A stretch of DNA of 64,000 nt from Paenibacillus sp. FSL R5-0517 (GTDB taxonomy: Bacteria > Bacillota > Bacilli > Paenibacillales > Paenibacillaceae): assembly GCF_037974355.1 (NCBI RefSeq), contig NZ_CP150235.1, forward strand, positions 4,030,001-4,094,000. Direction: 5' to 3'. Below the pieces are notes generated by a model. It had not been told where the DNA came from. It saw nothing but the letters and a program-made list of their open reading frames with translations, and did no database searches. Made by a program: the position numbers and the translations under genes. Shown here piece by piece: positions 26,901-35,022 of this stretch; position 1 is the first letter of the stretch; every line of letters begins with the position of its first letter.

Positions 26901-29900
26901 TTGAGCTGCGGTACGTGGTACCTGTACTCCGATTGTTTCAAACATCTCCTGCACAAACTGCGAACAATCTGAATAGGCTCGTTGTTTGAAGTCATCAAAC
27001 GAACCGGTAAATTCACCGCCTATTTTCTTGTATCTCATCACACCGGAGTTTGCCAGATCTACAGCGGTGGATAGCATTCTAGTAATATCTGAAGACGGTG
27101 ACCCAATTGTTGTTATTTCCGCCTGTGATGATACGAGTTGTGACGGATCGTTGTATCCTTGCTCGTAAAGCTTCTGTTCCTCCAGCAATGCCTTACGCTT
27201 TTCAGCGAGTATATCAAGGTATTCTTTGGACGACTTCGCAACTCTTTTCTGTTGTGAATCCAATTTTTCCAAGGACTTGTTGTAGCCTTCAATCGCCTTC
27301 TGTAAGTCCGTCATAATTTCTACGGTTTCTTTTTTCGCTTTGTTATTGTCTTCTACCCCGTAAGTGTCATCTTCCAGAAGCTTAGTCATGGCTTCGATCT
27401 GGTCATTACTTAACTGTAGTTGACCAGCATATTTTTTTACGACGTCGTTTAACTCATTAAGTTTTTGTTTTTTAGCTTCAAGTTGCTCATTGGCCTTTTG
27501 TTGAAGAAAATTAGCTATACCTTGATTCATAAGCTGTGTGCTATTTAATTCAGAAGCATTCTTCTTCTGTTCTTCGGTGATTTTTTTTTCAATATCTTTG
27601 ATTTTCTCGCGTGCTTCAGCAAAGGTTGAGATAGATTCAAACTCTTGCCCATAAAATTGAATTCGTTTTAAACTCTCCAGCGCCACACTGCGCGTTGTAT
27701 CCCTCTCTGCTTTCAGATCATCAATTGCTTTCTTGATTTTTGCTTGCCTCAATTTTTCTATAATTTGACCTTCAAATATCCAACCATCCGTTGTTTTTCG
27801 TATCTGTGAAGCTAATTCAGGATATTTCAAAATCAAGTCTGCTACAGCAGATGCACTTAAAGACTGTCCTTTGGAGAGTGTGTCTGCAACTTGATTCAGC
27901 TCAGAAACAGAAGAAATACTCGCTTGAACGGATTCTCTCAAAGCCTTGGTCTGCGCAACCAGTTTTTCGGTCAGTTCTTCAATCGTATCCGAAGCCTTAC
28001 CGTTTATTCCAGCTAAAGCATCTGTCTCCTTTTGAGCTTCAACAGATTCGACTGTCATTTGTTGCATCTGAACATTCGCATCACTTAATGATGCCTCAAG
28101 TTCGCGATTTTTGGTCTCTAAAGAGTCCAGTTTCAATCGTAAATTCTCCAGTTGGTTGGATGATTCGTCCACGCTTTTGAAACTGAAGATGTTCTTCATA
28201 AACTCCACGCCGCCAGCGATCAAACTATTTTCAAGAGACTCTATCTTCTCCTTCGTTATTTCAATAGCTGCGATGTTTTCATTCATTTGGTTCTGTAAAC
28301 CGTTTTTCTGATCTTCTAATACAGCTTTTCTGGCTTCCCTTTGCTTATCAATGAGCGAATTAAGCGCAGCAATTTGTGTTTGAGTTGCCTCATCCGTGAA
28401 CCCCGCAGCTTCAAGCTGTGCCAATCCTTCTTTACCTATTGTCATCGCCAGAGCCTTAGATATCTCTTCCAGTTGACGTTTCGCCTGTTCCTGTTTACTT
28501 GTGGATAGCGTTCCGCCATCAATCATCGCTTTTAAGGAATTATGAGCGTTGACCATCTTTGGCAACAAATCAATCTGACGTTGATACTGACTAATCATTT
28601 GTTGACTCGCTGAATCGTTGTCCTTCATCATCTGAATCCGATCACGTTCTGCTTTTTCGGCTTCCCCACTTTTCATCGCAAAAATAGCAATAGCACCGAC
28701 CAGCAGAGATAGTCCCGCAGTTGCCGCCGCCATGGTAACCGTAGCAGCAGCCTGCGCCCTGCTCAATGCACCGGTTGCCACTGTTGCCGTGGTGGTCGCT
28801 ACAGCTTGCGCTTCCCTTGCGGCTGTCTGTTGAACTGTGGAGATAGTTACGCCTTCGCTGGAAACGATATTAACCGTATTTGCTGCTGAATTAGCTGTTG
28901 TTGCAGTTGTACTTGCGACTGTTGAAACAGCTTCTTGCGCTTTGGCAGCATTCAGCACTTGAATTGCCGCAATTACAGACGTAATCGGACCGCTGAGGGC
29001 TTTATATGCCAGCAACAAACCGCTCAACCCTGCGGCAGCAGCGTATACTCCTGTAGGGATTTTTGTTAGTCCAATTAAAAGTTGGTCAATTCCGTCTAAC
29101 ACATCTTTAATCATCTGGCGTAATCCATCTTCGCCAGCAGTATTAAAGATTTCAAGCAGTGAAGTTCTGGTTTGAGCTGCCTTGCGTTGGATCGTATCCA
29201 TTTGAACGGTCAGATACTGCATTGTAGATCCGGAAGAGCCAACAGACGCAGCAGTTCCCAGCAAGATATCCCCCACGTTAAGCGATGCGGCAAGTTTTGC
29301 ATACTGGTATACCCCACGAGAAATATCCGCATAGGATTGTGTGAGGTCATAGTTTTTGTCTGTCACCTGAATGGACAAATCTAATAGGATGTCCTCGGCC
29401 TTCCGCCACTGTTCTACCCCATCAACAACTTCCTTGGTTTTCACACCAAGTCGTTCAATCTCATCCACCGCTTTATCCGTCCGTATTGTACCAAGGACCG
29501 TTTTCCACATGTTACCCAAGTTCTCCCCGGATAAGGCAGTGTTCCGCACACCTGAGGAAATGAGACCGTTCATTACATCAAATGATACGCCTGTTTCAGC
29601 GGCTATTTTACCAGTACGTTGAAATGCAGCTCCAAGATCACGCGCCGGTGCCATTGTATCGTGTGCAACCTTAGACCAGGAGTCTAAGACCCGATTACCA
29701 ATAACCATAGCTTCGTTGGCATTGGTGATATGGACTCCATATTGAGACATTACAGATTCCATGGACTTGGTAGCGTCCTCAAGCTCAACCATGTCCACCG
29801 TGGACAACTTGGTAGATTGACGCACAAGCTCTTGAACAACGTTAACATCTTTGTACATCCGACCCCAGAGACGAGCTGATTCCGTAACATCCAGAATGTT

Positions 29901-30815
29901 TGATCCAAGTTCATGGGCCGTTTGAATGAAAGCTTTCGTCTCACGGTTGAGCTTTTGTGTATCCATAACCATCTTGTTCGTTCCATCTTCGAAATGCACA
30001 AAATAGTGTTCGTTGGTCTGGACGTACCCCGCCATGTTGGATTCAATATCCACCAAACCCTCTTTCATGGCTTGAGTGACTTCGTGCATTGCTTTATACA
30101 TCGTGTGGAAGACCACGGCATGTGTGGCCATATCTCCTAATCTGCCAATCCAACTTTTAGAGACAGCATCCATTGTGGACCCCATCCGTTTGGTTTGCTG
30201 TTCAGTTTGAGACAAAGCTTGCCGAATCCGTTGTTCCTCTTGCAAGACCTTTTCCCGGAGAGCTTCTTCTTTTCGCTGGCGTTCTGTCAGAGCAACACGT
30301 ATCTTCTGTTCCTCTTGCAGAACACGTTCCCGCGTGCGCTCGTCTGTACCCGTACCGGTTGCTTTCGCAGCCTCTTGCCCGGACTTAACTGAACGATTTT
30401 GCAATATCTGCATTTTTTGCTGATGTTCACGTTCGGATTGCTCAATCTGCTGGTTACGCCGTTTGATCAATGCTTGCTGCGCCTGCATCTTAGCATCAAT
30501 TAAACGATTTGTTTGCTCCAATTGTTGAGCCTTAGCGCCTAGTAAGGCTGTTTGAGCGAGTTTCTGCTTATGTTGAGCTTCAACTTCAGCAAGTATCTTT
30601 TGTCGACGTTGATCCGCAGTTAAGGCCATCTTATCCATTGCTGATGATATATTCTTGTATGATTTCTCAGCCGTGGATAACTCAGCATTCAGCGCCTTGA
30701 ATGCATCCGCATTCCCCTTAGCCCCTGTATCAATGTTTTTAAATGATTGTAGCACCGTACCGGTGTCTAATTTTATCCGCGCAGCAACGACATCTCTATT
30801 TGTACCCTCTGCCAT
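23916..30815 (-). CDS. Tail tape measure protein with NlpC/P60 and lytic transglycosylase domains
   Basis: A 2299-aa protein, the largest here. About residues 60-210 are coiled coil; 230-580 the phage tail tape-measure core; 590-740 the hydrophobic Ala/Gly/Val segment (VYAAAAGLSGLLLAYKALSG; LSLLVGAIAIFAM). An NlpC/P60 domain (Cys near 1283 in YSDCSQFVQE, His near 1335 in SHVGIYMG) and an SLT domain (Glu near 1427 in IQRESTFG) follow, then 700 residues of charged coiled coil. It sets tail length (roughly 0.15 nm per residue would give a tail over 300 nm, an estimate) and cuts peptidoglycan at entry. GGAGG precedes the ATG. Confidence 0.95.
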   Translation of the reverse strand: MAEGTNRDVVAARIKLDTGTVLQSFKNIDTGAKGNADAFKALNAELSTAEKSYKNISSAMDKMALTADQRRQKILAEVEAQHKQKLAQTALLGAKAQQLEQTNRLIDAKMQAQQALIKRRNQQIEQSEREHQQKMQILQNRSVKSGQEAAKATGTGTDERTRERVLQEEQKIRVALTERQRKEEALREKVLQEEQRIRQALSQTEQQTKRMGSTMDAVSKSWIGRLGDMATHAVVFHTMYKAMHEVTQAMKEGLVDIESNMAGYVQTNEHYFVHFEDGTNKMVMDTQKLNRETKAFIQTAHELGSNILDVTESARLWGRMYKDVNVVQELVRQSTKLSTVDMVELEDATKSMESVMSQYGVHITNANEAMVIGNRVLDSWSKVAHDTMAPARDLGAAFQRTGKIAAETGVSFDVMNGLISSGVRNTALSGENLGNMWKTVLGTIRTDKAVDEIERLGVKTKEVVDGVEQWRKAEDILLDLSIQVTDKNYDLTQSYADISRGVYQYAKLAASLNVGDILLGTAASVGSSGSTMQYLTVQMDTIQRKAAQTRTSLLEIFNTAGEDGLRQMIKDVLDGIDQLLIGLTKIPTGVYAAAAGLSGLLLAYKALSGPITSVIAAIQVLNAAKAQEAVSTVASTTATTANSAANTVNIVSSEGVTISTVQQTAAREAQAVATTTATVATGALSRAQAAATVTMAAATAGLSLLVGAIAIFAMKSGEAEKAERDRIQMMKDNDSASQQMISQYQRQIDLLPKMVNAHNSLKAMIDGGTLSTSKQEQAKRQLEEISKALAMTIGKEGLAQLEAAGFTDEATQTQIAALNSLIDKQREARKAVLEDQKNGLQNQMNENIAAIEITKEKIESLENSLIAGGVEFMKNIFSFKSVDESSNQLENLRLKLDSLETKNRELEASLSDANVQMQQMTVESVEAQKETDALAGINGKASDTIEELTEKLVAQTKALRESVQASISSVSELNQVADTLSKGQSLSASAVADLILKYPELASQIRKTTDGWIFEGQIIEKLRQAKIKKAIDDLKAERDTTRSVALESLKRIQFYGQEFESISTFAEAREKIKDIEKKITEEQKKNASELNSTQLMNQGIANFLQQKANEQLEAKKQKLNELNDVVKKYAGQLQLSNDQIEAMTKLLEDDTYGVEDNNKAKKETVEIMTDLQKAIEGYNKSLEKLDSQQKRVAKSSKEYLDILAEKRKALLEEQKLYEQGYNDPSQLVSSQAEITTIGSPSSDITRMLSTAVDLANSGVMRYKKIGGEFTGSFDDFKQRAYSDCSQFVQEMFETIGVQVPRTAAQQAKAGTAVSKKNIQVGDLVFFNTNGKDNSHVGIYMGDSKFIQMGESGLKVSDLNSSYWAPKYNGATRVPGVSIDNASPGSATVSQASGGVKYAGKYASEINAAANQFNVDPYLVAAVIQRESTFGARGVTNVMQVNGMNNATVKQSIDAGTKMLSELLKKSGGDVAMALGGYNMGSGIIDWFKKSGGYNKADMAAYSEKYKKVYKSNVYGDVGYVDKVLADYSPQKASTTTPTQKQLKDAKNTADSELLRISDELYNIDVSELESKLGIKDMKISDKELALKQSEARQKNLKKDSQEYKSKYELQLKLKTEIQKLMQEQRQMIEQSGLKSDELTNKRRSLTEKIGDVQSEKEDMKDQYASDQFDTAQVNMEARVERMRQQGRSEMEMTKTQLQFYQGQLKNTALTEEQRVESAKQVYDLTNKVTDLKFKNSTNWIDKQTDQMERQGKSEVEIYQMQAEAYNRMRNDTTLKAEQRAEAEKMYQDTSKKLISSRYEFSEKWMTKEALKMEMSGAQKVDIMKWELQEYLKMQADKTLSAEQQWDLEQKIYKQRNDLDKEYYSAAEKRINHLKAIGEMTTQQELAEYMKLQAAYLVGSDQRMDADEKVYDLKKKLMDEMTKAVSESVTKQKKLLDSARDEEIKRIQAEKDAFTSAQEAKIKAIDDLIQSMERTNDQDDFERLRAEKVARLEKLQSAVGPEGIKEREQVQKDIEEMDREHGRKLAKQALEDQKTALQEEKTTREKDFDDKIQDAKSHYDNLSATYDEFSSNTELSAENLKNIQILKESEKNETILGMLDAFVLEYQSRLDQIAAASAAIGVTGVAGGSLAPGTASKDSSYQKEIDLYTYNANKDAWDAAKARGDAETMRLLQEQNDAIRKKYGIDKDTGKLQHFSEGGVVKGPRGAAVPVIAHAGEAILNDRQQDSLFNLLNLRMHRLDFTMPEFSVPQGSNGVNPERTSNQFVIKSGDTYIADESAAKVFWSERDNLMRRMQARGGKG

Positions 30816-30827
30816 ATTGCCTCCTTC

Positions 30828-31124
30828 CTACCTTGGCTGGAAGAAACCAAGATCGGATAAGTATTTTGCTTTCTTCGGCTTTTTATTTTCAACCGAACCG
30901 CCATGAAGAGTGATTTCGAATTCACGAGAACGTTGTTTTTCATTCATCAGTGCTCGTATTTTAGGTATGGTCATATTTGGCCACTCTGTATCAGATATAC
31001 CGTTGCTGATACAGAGTGCCCATAGACCCATCCAGTCCGTTCCTAGTTGATCTACTTCACCATCATCCGAATCCTCGTCATCTTCATCGGAATCAGGATC
31101 TGGAGGAAAAGACTCCTTATAGAA
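30828..31124 (-). CDS. Tail assembly chaperone extension (GT-like), made by frameshift
   Basis: The open frame continues upstream of the nearest ATG (31031) without a start or ribosome site up to the end of the preceding gene, reading YKESFPPDPDSDEDDE, then GLWALCISNGISDTEWPN and PKIRALMNEKQRSREFE. This is the pattern of the second tail chaperone, which is made only as a fusion to the first. The join would need a +1 (or -2) shift near 31114-31124, where TTT-C is followed by the stop of the first frame. The acidic linker (SDEDDEDSDDGEVD) fits a hinge. It lies directly upstream of the tape measure, as GT does. Confidence 0.6.
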   Translation of the reverse strand, partial: FYKESFPPDPDSDEDDEDSDDGEVDQLGTDWMGLWALCISNGISDTEWPNMTIPKIRALMNEKQRSREFEITLHGGSVENKKPKKAKYLSDLGFFQPR

Positions 31125-31497
31125 ATCGATCCAAAACGTTATCCAAAGCCTGGATGCCCTCCATGTCTACTTGTTCATACTCTTCATCCGCTAGGCCCTC
31201 AACAAAAATCAGATCGAAGGCTTTTTGATACGCCTGCTCAATAGCCGGACAGTCAATAGCTGGGATATCCTGCTCACCAACTTGCGTTGCTTCAATAGGA
31301 TCACGTCCAATTACATAGCTAAAGCGAATACCCCCGAGGTTCTTCGCATGCTGCCGTACTTCCCGGATCAATTTTATTGTCCCGAGCTTGATAGTCTTAT
31401 GGATACCTTCAGCCAGACGTACGGTGCTGCCAATGTTTAAAGTCTGGTCCAATGTTTTCTCTTCTTGGGTTTCAGCTGCTTGTTCTACTTCGCTCAT
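31117..31497 (-). CDS. Tail assembly chaperone (G-like)
   Basis: A 126-aa protein with SVRLAEGIHKTIKLGTIKLI, then ASQ-free helical segments and AIEQAYQKAFDLIFVEG. Position between the major tail protein and the tape measure, size and the overlapping extension frame make it the first tail assembly chaperone, which coats the tape measure before tail tube assembly. ATG 31497 (second Met) has AAGGAG at better spacing than 31503. Confidence 0.7.
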   Translation of the reverse strand: MSEVEQAAETQEEKTLDQTLNIGSTVRLAEGIHKTIKLGTIKLIREVRQHAKNLGGIRFSYVIGRDPIEATQVGEQDIPAIDCPAIEQAYQKAFDLIFVEGLADEEYEQVDMEGIQALDNVLDRFL

Positions 31498-31578
31498 GTT
31501 CATTCTCCTTTTAATTGAAAAGTGGTTTTTACCAAAAAAAGAACCCCACCGATTACCGGCAGGGTTGTGTGTGATATT

Positions 31579-32349
31579 TTAAATTCCGAACTTGATAGTC
31601 ATTGCATGACCATTCGGGTTATCTGGTGTGCGTTCAGGCTCCATGACTTGCAAATCCATGGTGGAAGTATTAGCTTTTTTACGTTCTTGGGATACGTCAA
31701 GCGTACCACCGCCCAAGGCTTTGTAAATGGTGAGCTGGCATTGAATCTCATTGTTCGTTTTGTCATCGATCAGTTTGAATCTGTGCGTGAATTTGAACGC
31801 TGTTGGGCGACGAGTTCCATCAAATGAAGTTTCAGTCCCCTGGTTAGACCATTTGTAGGTAACAAGAAGCTCTTTGTCATTATTTGCAGCGGTAGATTCA
31901 ATCACTCCCTCAGCAGTGATTGTGTATTGTTGATCAGTCGGTGTTGAAGCCACACGGGTAAGTTGAGTCAATGCATCTGTATCCGGGTCTTTAATATAGA
32001 CTTCATCACTATCCGCTACCAATGTTTCTCCGAAGGCCAGTTTGTATTCGCCATTCTTCAGAAAAGCTGTTTCTGTTTCGTCAAACACAATTTCTTTCTT
32101 CTCTGTTTTACCACCTTGAGACATATCAGCGATTGCCGCAGAGTAACGTGGTACTTCAATGCTCACTTTGTCTTGTAGATCCCCCGCTGTGTAGTGGAAT
32201 GCATATCCACTGTCGCCGCCCATGACTGCCTGCCAGTCAAATTGCAGTTGTAACGTAACCTTTGTCACCTTGTCCTCAACGTACTTAATTGTTCCATCCA
32301 AATTACGGGCTACGATTGTTCCTACGCCATCAAAAACGAGTGGTCTCAT
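31579..32349 (-). CDS. Major tail protein
   Basis: A 256-aa beta-rich protein: VTLQLQFDWQAVMGGDSGY, KEIVFDETETAFLKNGEY, YTITAEGVIE, LLVTYKW and a C-terminal FKFTHRFKLIDD plus TMDLQVMEPER. This is a tail tube protein by position (before the chaperones and tape measure) and by fold pattern. Hexamers stack to form the tail tube. GGAGGATAAAT precedes the ATG. Confidence 0.7.
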   Translation of the reverse strand: MRPLVFDGVGTIVARNLDGTIKYVEDKVTKVTLQLQFDWQAVMGGDSGYAFHYTAGDLQDKVSIEVPRYSAAIADMSQGGKTEKKEIVFDETETAFLKNGEYKLAFGETLVADSDEVYIKDPDTDALTQLTRVASTPTDQQYTITAEGVIESTAANNDKELLVTYKWSNQGTETSFDGTRRPTAFKFTHRFKLIDDKTNNEIQCQLTIYKALGGGTLDVSQERKKANTSTMDLQVMEPERTPDNPNGHAMTIKFGI

Positions 32350-32376
32350 ATTTATCCTCCTTGGGTATAGAGTTGA

Positions 32377-32583
32377 TTAAACAAGCTCCCAGAGCCGTGC
32401 ATCAATCTCTTCAATTCGTTTATATTCCTTCGTGTCTTCATACCCTTCAACCGGTTCCTTGCCATCCATCAATCCGAGTTTTTGTGCGAGACGAACCTTT
32501 TCTCGGATCAACTTCTCCAGCTCAGGAAATTCTTCCTTAAGTTCCGGTTTGGTATTTGTTACTTCCGCTTGTTTTTCAGACAT
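32377..32583 (-). CDS. Small phage protein between tail genes
   Basis: A 68-aa acidic helical protein (LKEEFPELEKLIREKVRLAQKL pattern, split by a Gly-Leu-Met-Asp turn). GAGGTGAGGAT precedes the ATG. It sits between tail terminator and tail tube genes; no family recognised. Confidence 0.5.
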   Translation of the reverse strand: MSEKQAEVTNTKPELKEEFPELEKLIREKVRLAQKLGLMDGKEPVEGYEDTKEYKRIEEIDARLWELV

Positions 32584-32592
32584 ATCCTCACC

Positions 32593-33027
32593 TCAATTCA
32601 TTCGGAGATAATCAACATCAAAAATTGCCTTGTATCCTTTTACACCTTGGATGCCAGTTGCAAAATCAGCATCATAGGTTAGTACACAGAGGTATGTCGC
32701 CCAACCTGGCATCGTAATCCGTTTATCGTGCAGCACGCTAAATACTCTCTCAAAAATCACCTTCGCTGCATATCCTGTCCCAGCATAAAAATCAAGGCAA
32801 AACTTGCCCTCAAACACCAATTGATTAGGCGAGAACCGACCAGGCATCACATACTGGCAAATATGTGGTACTGTCTCATTACTTACAACGATTTCCGGCT
32901 CCATTCCTTTGGTAAACCTCTTCACTACCTCAGTAGAAGGAGATGAAGAGTCTAGCTCAAGTAACTCCATAAGCTCAGCGTCACCTTTAAGCGCATGCTG
33001 AACTGCATCCAACAATTTAAGACTCAA
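32593..33027 (-). CDS. Tail terminator-like protein
   Basis: A 144-aa protein. By position after the connector genes and by size it is probably the tail terminator (gpU/gp17 type) that caps the tail tube: LLDAVQHALKGDAELMELLEL at the start and FDVDYLRMN at the end fit minor tail proteins of that class. TTG start with GGGAGGTGAGAG in front. It overlaps the next upstream gene by 4 bases. Confidence 0.55.
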   Translation of the reverse strand: MSLKLLDAVQHALKGDAELMELLELDSSSPSTEVVKRFTKGMEPEIVVSNETVPHICQYVMPGRFSPNQLVFEGKFCLDFYAGTGYAAKVIFERVFSVLHDKRITMPGWATYLCVLTYDADFATGIQGVKGYKAIFDVDYLRMN

Positions 33028-33602
33028 TCTCTCACCTCCCTGAAGTAACGATGATACGGAAACTCGGTTATGACACGACTAATCCCGTTTAATATCCGAT
33101 CACGATTGGATTCAAGAGCTATACGCATAAAATAAGTAGGAGGAGTGGCTTTGAACGAAGGATCAAGGTCCCCGCGTTCTGCCAACTCCTCCAAATCTAC
33201 ACCTGCGTATCCGCCTTTGGACTTTTTAATAGTTCCATCGATGGCTCGGTAAGTACCTCTACCCCGGCCCACAACAACTCGACTTCCCTTTGACCTCAAC
33301 TTGTTCCATGCTTCACTGTTCATGTAACTTACCAGACCCGGGTTTTGACTCGGTCCAGCCATAAGTGATCCTTTACCAAACTGTTCCAGCCAGGCTTGCC
33401 AGTAATCAGCGGTGATGTCTCCTGAAATCATTTGGTTCGCTAGCACGATCATTTGCATCTCCAACCGCTCACGGACAGCAGGGTAGTACCGAATGCCGGT
33501 CTTCGCAGTAAGTAATACGATTTTCGTTAGACCTGTGATTTCAACCGCCAACTTGTTTTCCAAGTCCTTCGCTGCACGCTCAGCATCATAACCGGTAATC
33601 AT
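33024..33602 (-). CDS. Head-tail joining or tail completion protein
   Basis: A 192-aa protein of the HK97 gp10-like position: an N-terminal helical part (ERAAKDLENKLAVEITGL), YPAVRERLEMQM, a basic loop RVVVGRGRGTYRAI, and a C-terminal YFMRIALESNRDRIL helix. It overlaps the upstream gene by ATGA at 33599-33602, which sets the start. Function by position only. Confidence 0.5.
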   Translation of the reverse strand: MITGYDAERAAKDLENKLAVEITGLTKIVLLTAKTGIRYYPAVRERLEMQMIVLANQMISGDITADYWQAWLEQFGKGSLMAGPSQNPGLVSYMNSEAWNKLRSKGSRVVVGRGRGTYRAIDGTIKKSKGGYAGVDLEELAERGDLDPSFKATPPTYFMRIALESNRDRILNGISRVITEFPYHRYFREVRD

Positions 33603-34174
33603 CGCCTGTCCTCGCATAACTGAATATGCAGAAGATTCGGATACTTAATCCGATCCACTACGTCCACTTGATATTTCTTACCAGCAATCACGATACGGTC
33701 TGGACTTACCAATGACGGATCACTCGGTTCCCTGGCATCAACACTGGTCTGTAAAAGAAGAACCAGCGAAGTTGTAGATAGAAGACCAGGTTCTTCTTGT
33801 CTCAGCTGAGCAGAGACATGTTGAGCGAAACCAATGATATCCCCGGCTACGAGTGTAAACTCAGGTTTGCCCTTTGGATTGTCATTCGTATCGAACTCCT
33901 GCATGTACCGCTGGACTTCCGCGGTAACGTTCGTTTTAATCAAGGAGCAATATTTGTCTTTGGTTGTGGTGTAACGGAGAGTTTGAACCAAGAATGTCAT
34001 ATCATTCTGCACTACATCCCCAGGTAATATAGGGGACTTAGGAGCAAAAAGGCCGTTGTACATGTACTCTTTACCGAGAACCGTGGTCGCCTTTGTTTCT
34101 CTGGACAGAATGACTTTATCCTGTTCCCCATTTACAGTGCAGGGAGAATGTCTGTGAGCGAAATCTTTAAACAT
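33599..34174 (-). CDS. Head closure-like protein
   Basis: A 191-aa protein: SRETKATTVLGKEYMYNGLF, then LPGDVVQNDMTFLVQTLRYT and IVIAGKKYQVDVVD, the beta-barrel pattern of stopper/closure proteins that follow the adaptor. By order (adaptor-closure-joining-terminator) it is probably the head closure protein, which plugs the filled capsid. TAATG junction with the upstream gene. Confidence 0.5.
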   Translation of the reverse strand: MFKDFAHRHSPCTVNGEQDKVILSRETKATTVLGKEYMYNGLFAPKSPILPGDVVQNDMTFLVQTLRYTTTKDKYCSLIKTNVTAEVQRYMQEFDTNDNPKGKPEFTLVAGDIIGFAQHVSAQLRQEEPGLLSTTSLVLLLQTSVDAREPSDPSLVSPDRIVIAGKKYQVDVVDRIKYPNLLHIQLCEDRR

Positions 34175-34611
34175 TAGAAACGCCGCCTTTCCTTCTCCCT
34201 AGTGGGACCAGATAACATAAATAATGGAGCATCCAAGGTCTCTTGAAAACTTGAGATCAAGCCGATGAACTCATTCGCCTCATCAACCAGTTGTGACGCA
34301 CGTCTATCCCAATTGACTGCCTGATTTTCGAAAGAGAAATCGAAATCTTTCATCGTTTTTTTAATTCTCGCAGCCATAGATGGAGCCAGTATAGCAGCAA
34401 CCATACAAATAGCTGCTGCATATACATAGGCTTGATCATCACCAATCAAATCAGCGTAATCTGGAACTCGCTTTACAATCCTCGCTTCAGCGATTGGTAA
34501 AACAGAAATAGCGTCTATTCCGGAGTCAGATATTACATCCTCACCAACGCCTAGACGCCCTCTTATTTCTTCGTGATATGTTCCTGTCGTAAGTATCTTA
34601 TTCGCCACCAT
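34174..34611 (-). CDS. Head-tail connector (adaptor) protein
   Basis: A 145-aa mainly helical protein (YADLIGDDQAYVYAAAICMVAAILAPS). This Ala-rich helix and the DYAD motif are typical of gp15/gp6-type head-tail connectors. ATG 34611 is chosen because GGCGGTGA precedes it; it overlaps the upstream gene by 14 bases. It sits below the portal in the virion neck. Confidence 0.6.
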   Translation of the reverse strand: MVANKILTTGTYHEEIRGRLGVGEDVISDSGIDAISVLPIAEARIVKRVPDYADLIGDDQAYVYAAAICMVAAILAPSMAARIKKTMKDFDFSFENQAVNWDRRASQLVDEANEFIGLISSFQETLDAPLFMLSGPTREKERRRF

Positions 34612-35008
34612 CGTCACCGCCAGTTGCAGCAATGGCCTCTTTCAATTCTTCGATACCCATTTTTGTATAGCCAGGGATCTTCATTTCCTTCGCAACAGAT
34701 TTCAATTCTTTCAGTTCATCATCCGAATCACTATTTTGGATGTCAGATTGCAGTTCATCAATCTGCGCCAAAAGTTCAGCCTCGCGCTTCTTTGATTCGT
34801 CCAACTCTTCCTGAAGCATTAATTCTCGTTCCGATTGGGTGTGCGTAGAAATTGAATCGACTTCAACAATCTCTGCCAGTAACTCACCAGTTGCTGCATT
34901 GCGAACTTGCTTTTTAGCAATCTCAACAAGTCCATCAGGGGCATCTTTTACGAAGTCCCCTGCGTTGTATTCACCAACAGCATCAACCAAAATTTTCACA
35001 GTAGTCAT
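34598..35008 (-). CDS. Hypothetical capsid-region protein with Rho/SAP-like motif
   Basis: A 136-aa protein. Residues 1-50 read as a short beta domain (VKILVDAVGEYNAGDFVKDA), followed by a coiled coil (LMLQEELDESKKREAELLAQI) and a C-terminal LEH-like SAP/Rho-N helix pair (ELKELKSVAKEMKIPGYTKM). Such a C-terminus occurs in head fibre and connector-region proteins. Lies between capsid and adaptor genes. Function unknown. Confidence 0.5.
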   Translation of the reverse strand: MTTVKILVDAVGEYNAGDFVKDAPDGLVEIAKKQVRNAATGELLAEIVEVDSISTHTQSERELMLQEELDESKKREAELLAQIDELQSDIQNSDSDDELKELKSVAKEMKIPGYTKMGIEELKEAIAATGGDDGGE

Positions 35009-35022
35009 AGGTTATTCCTCCC

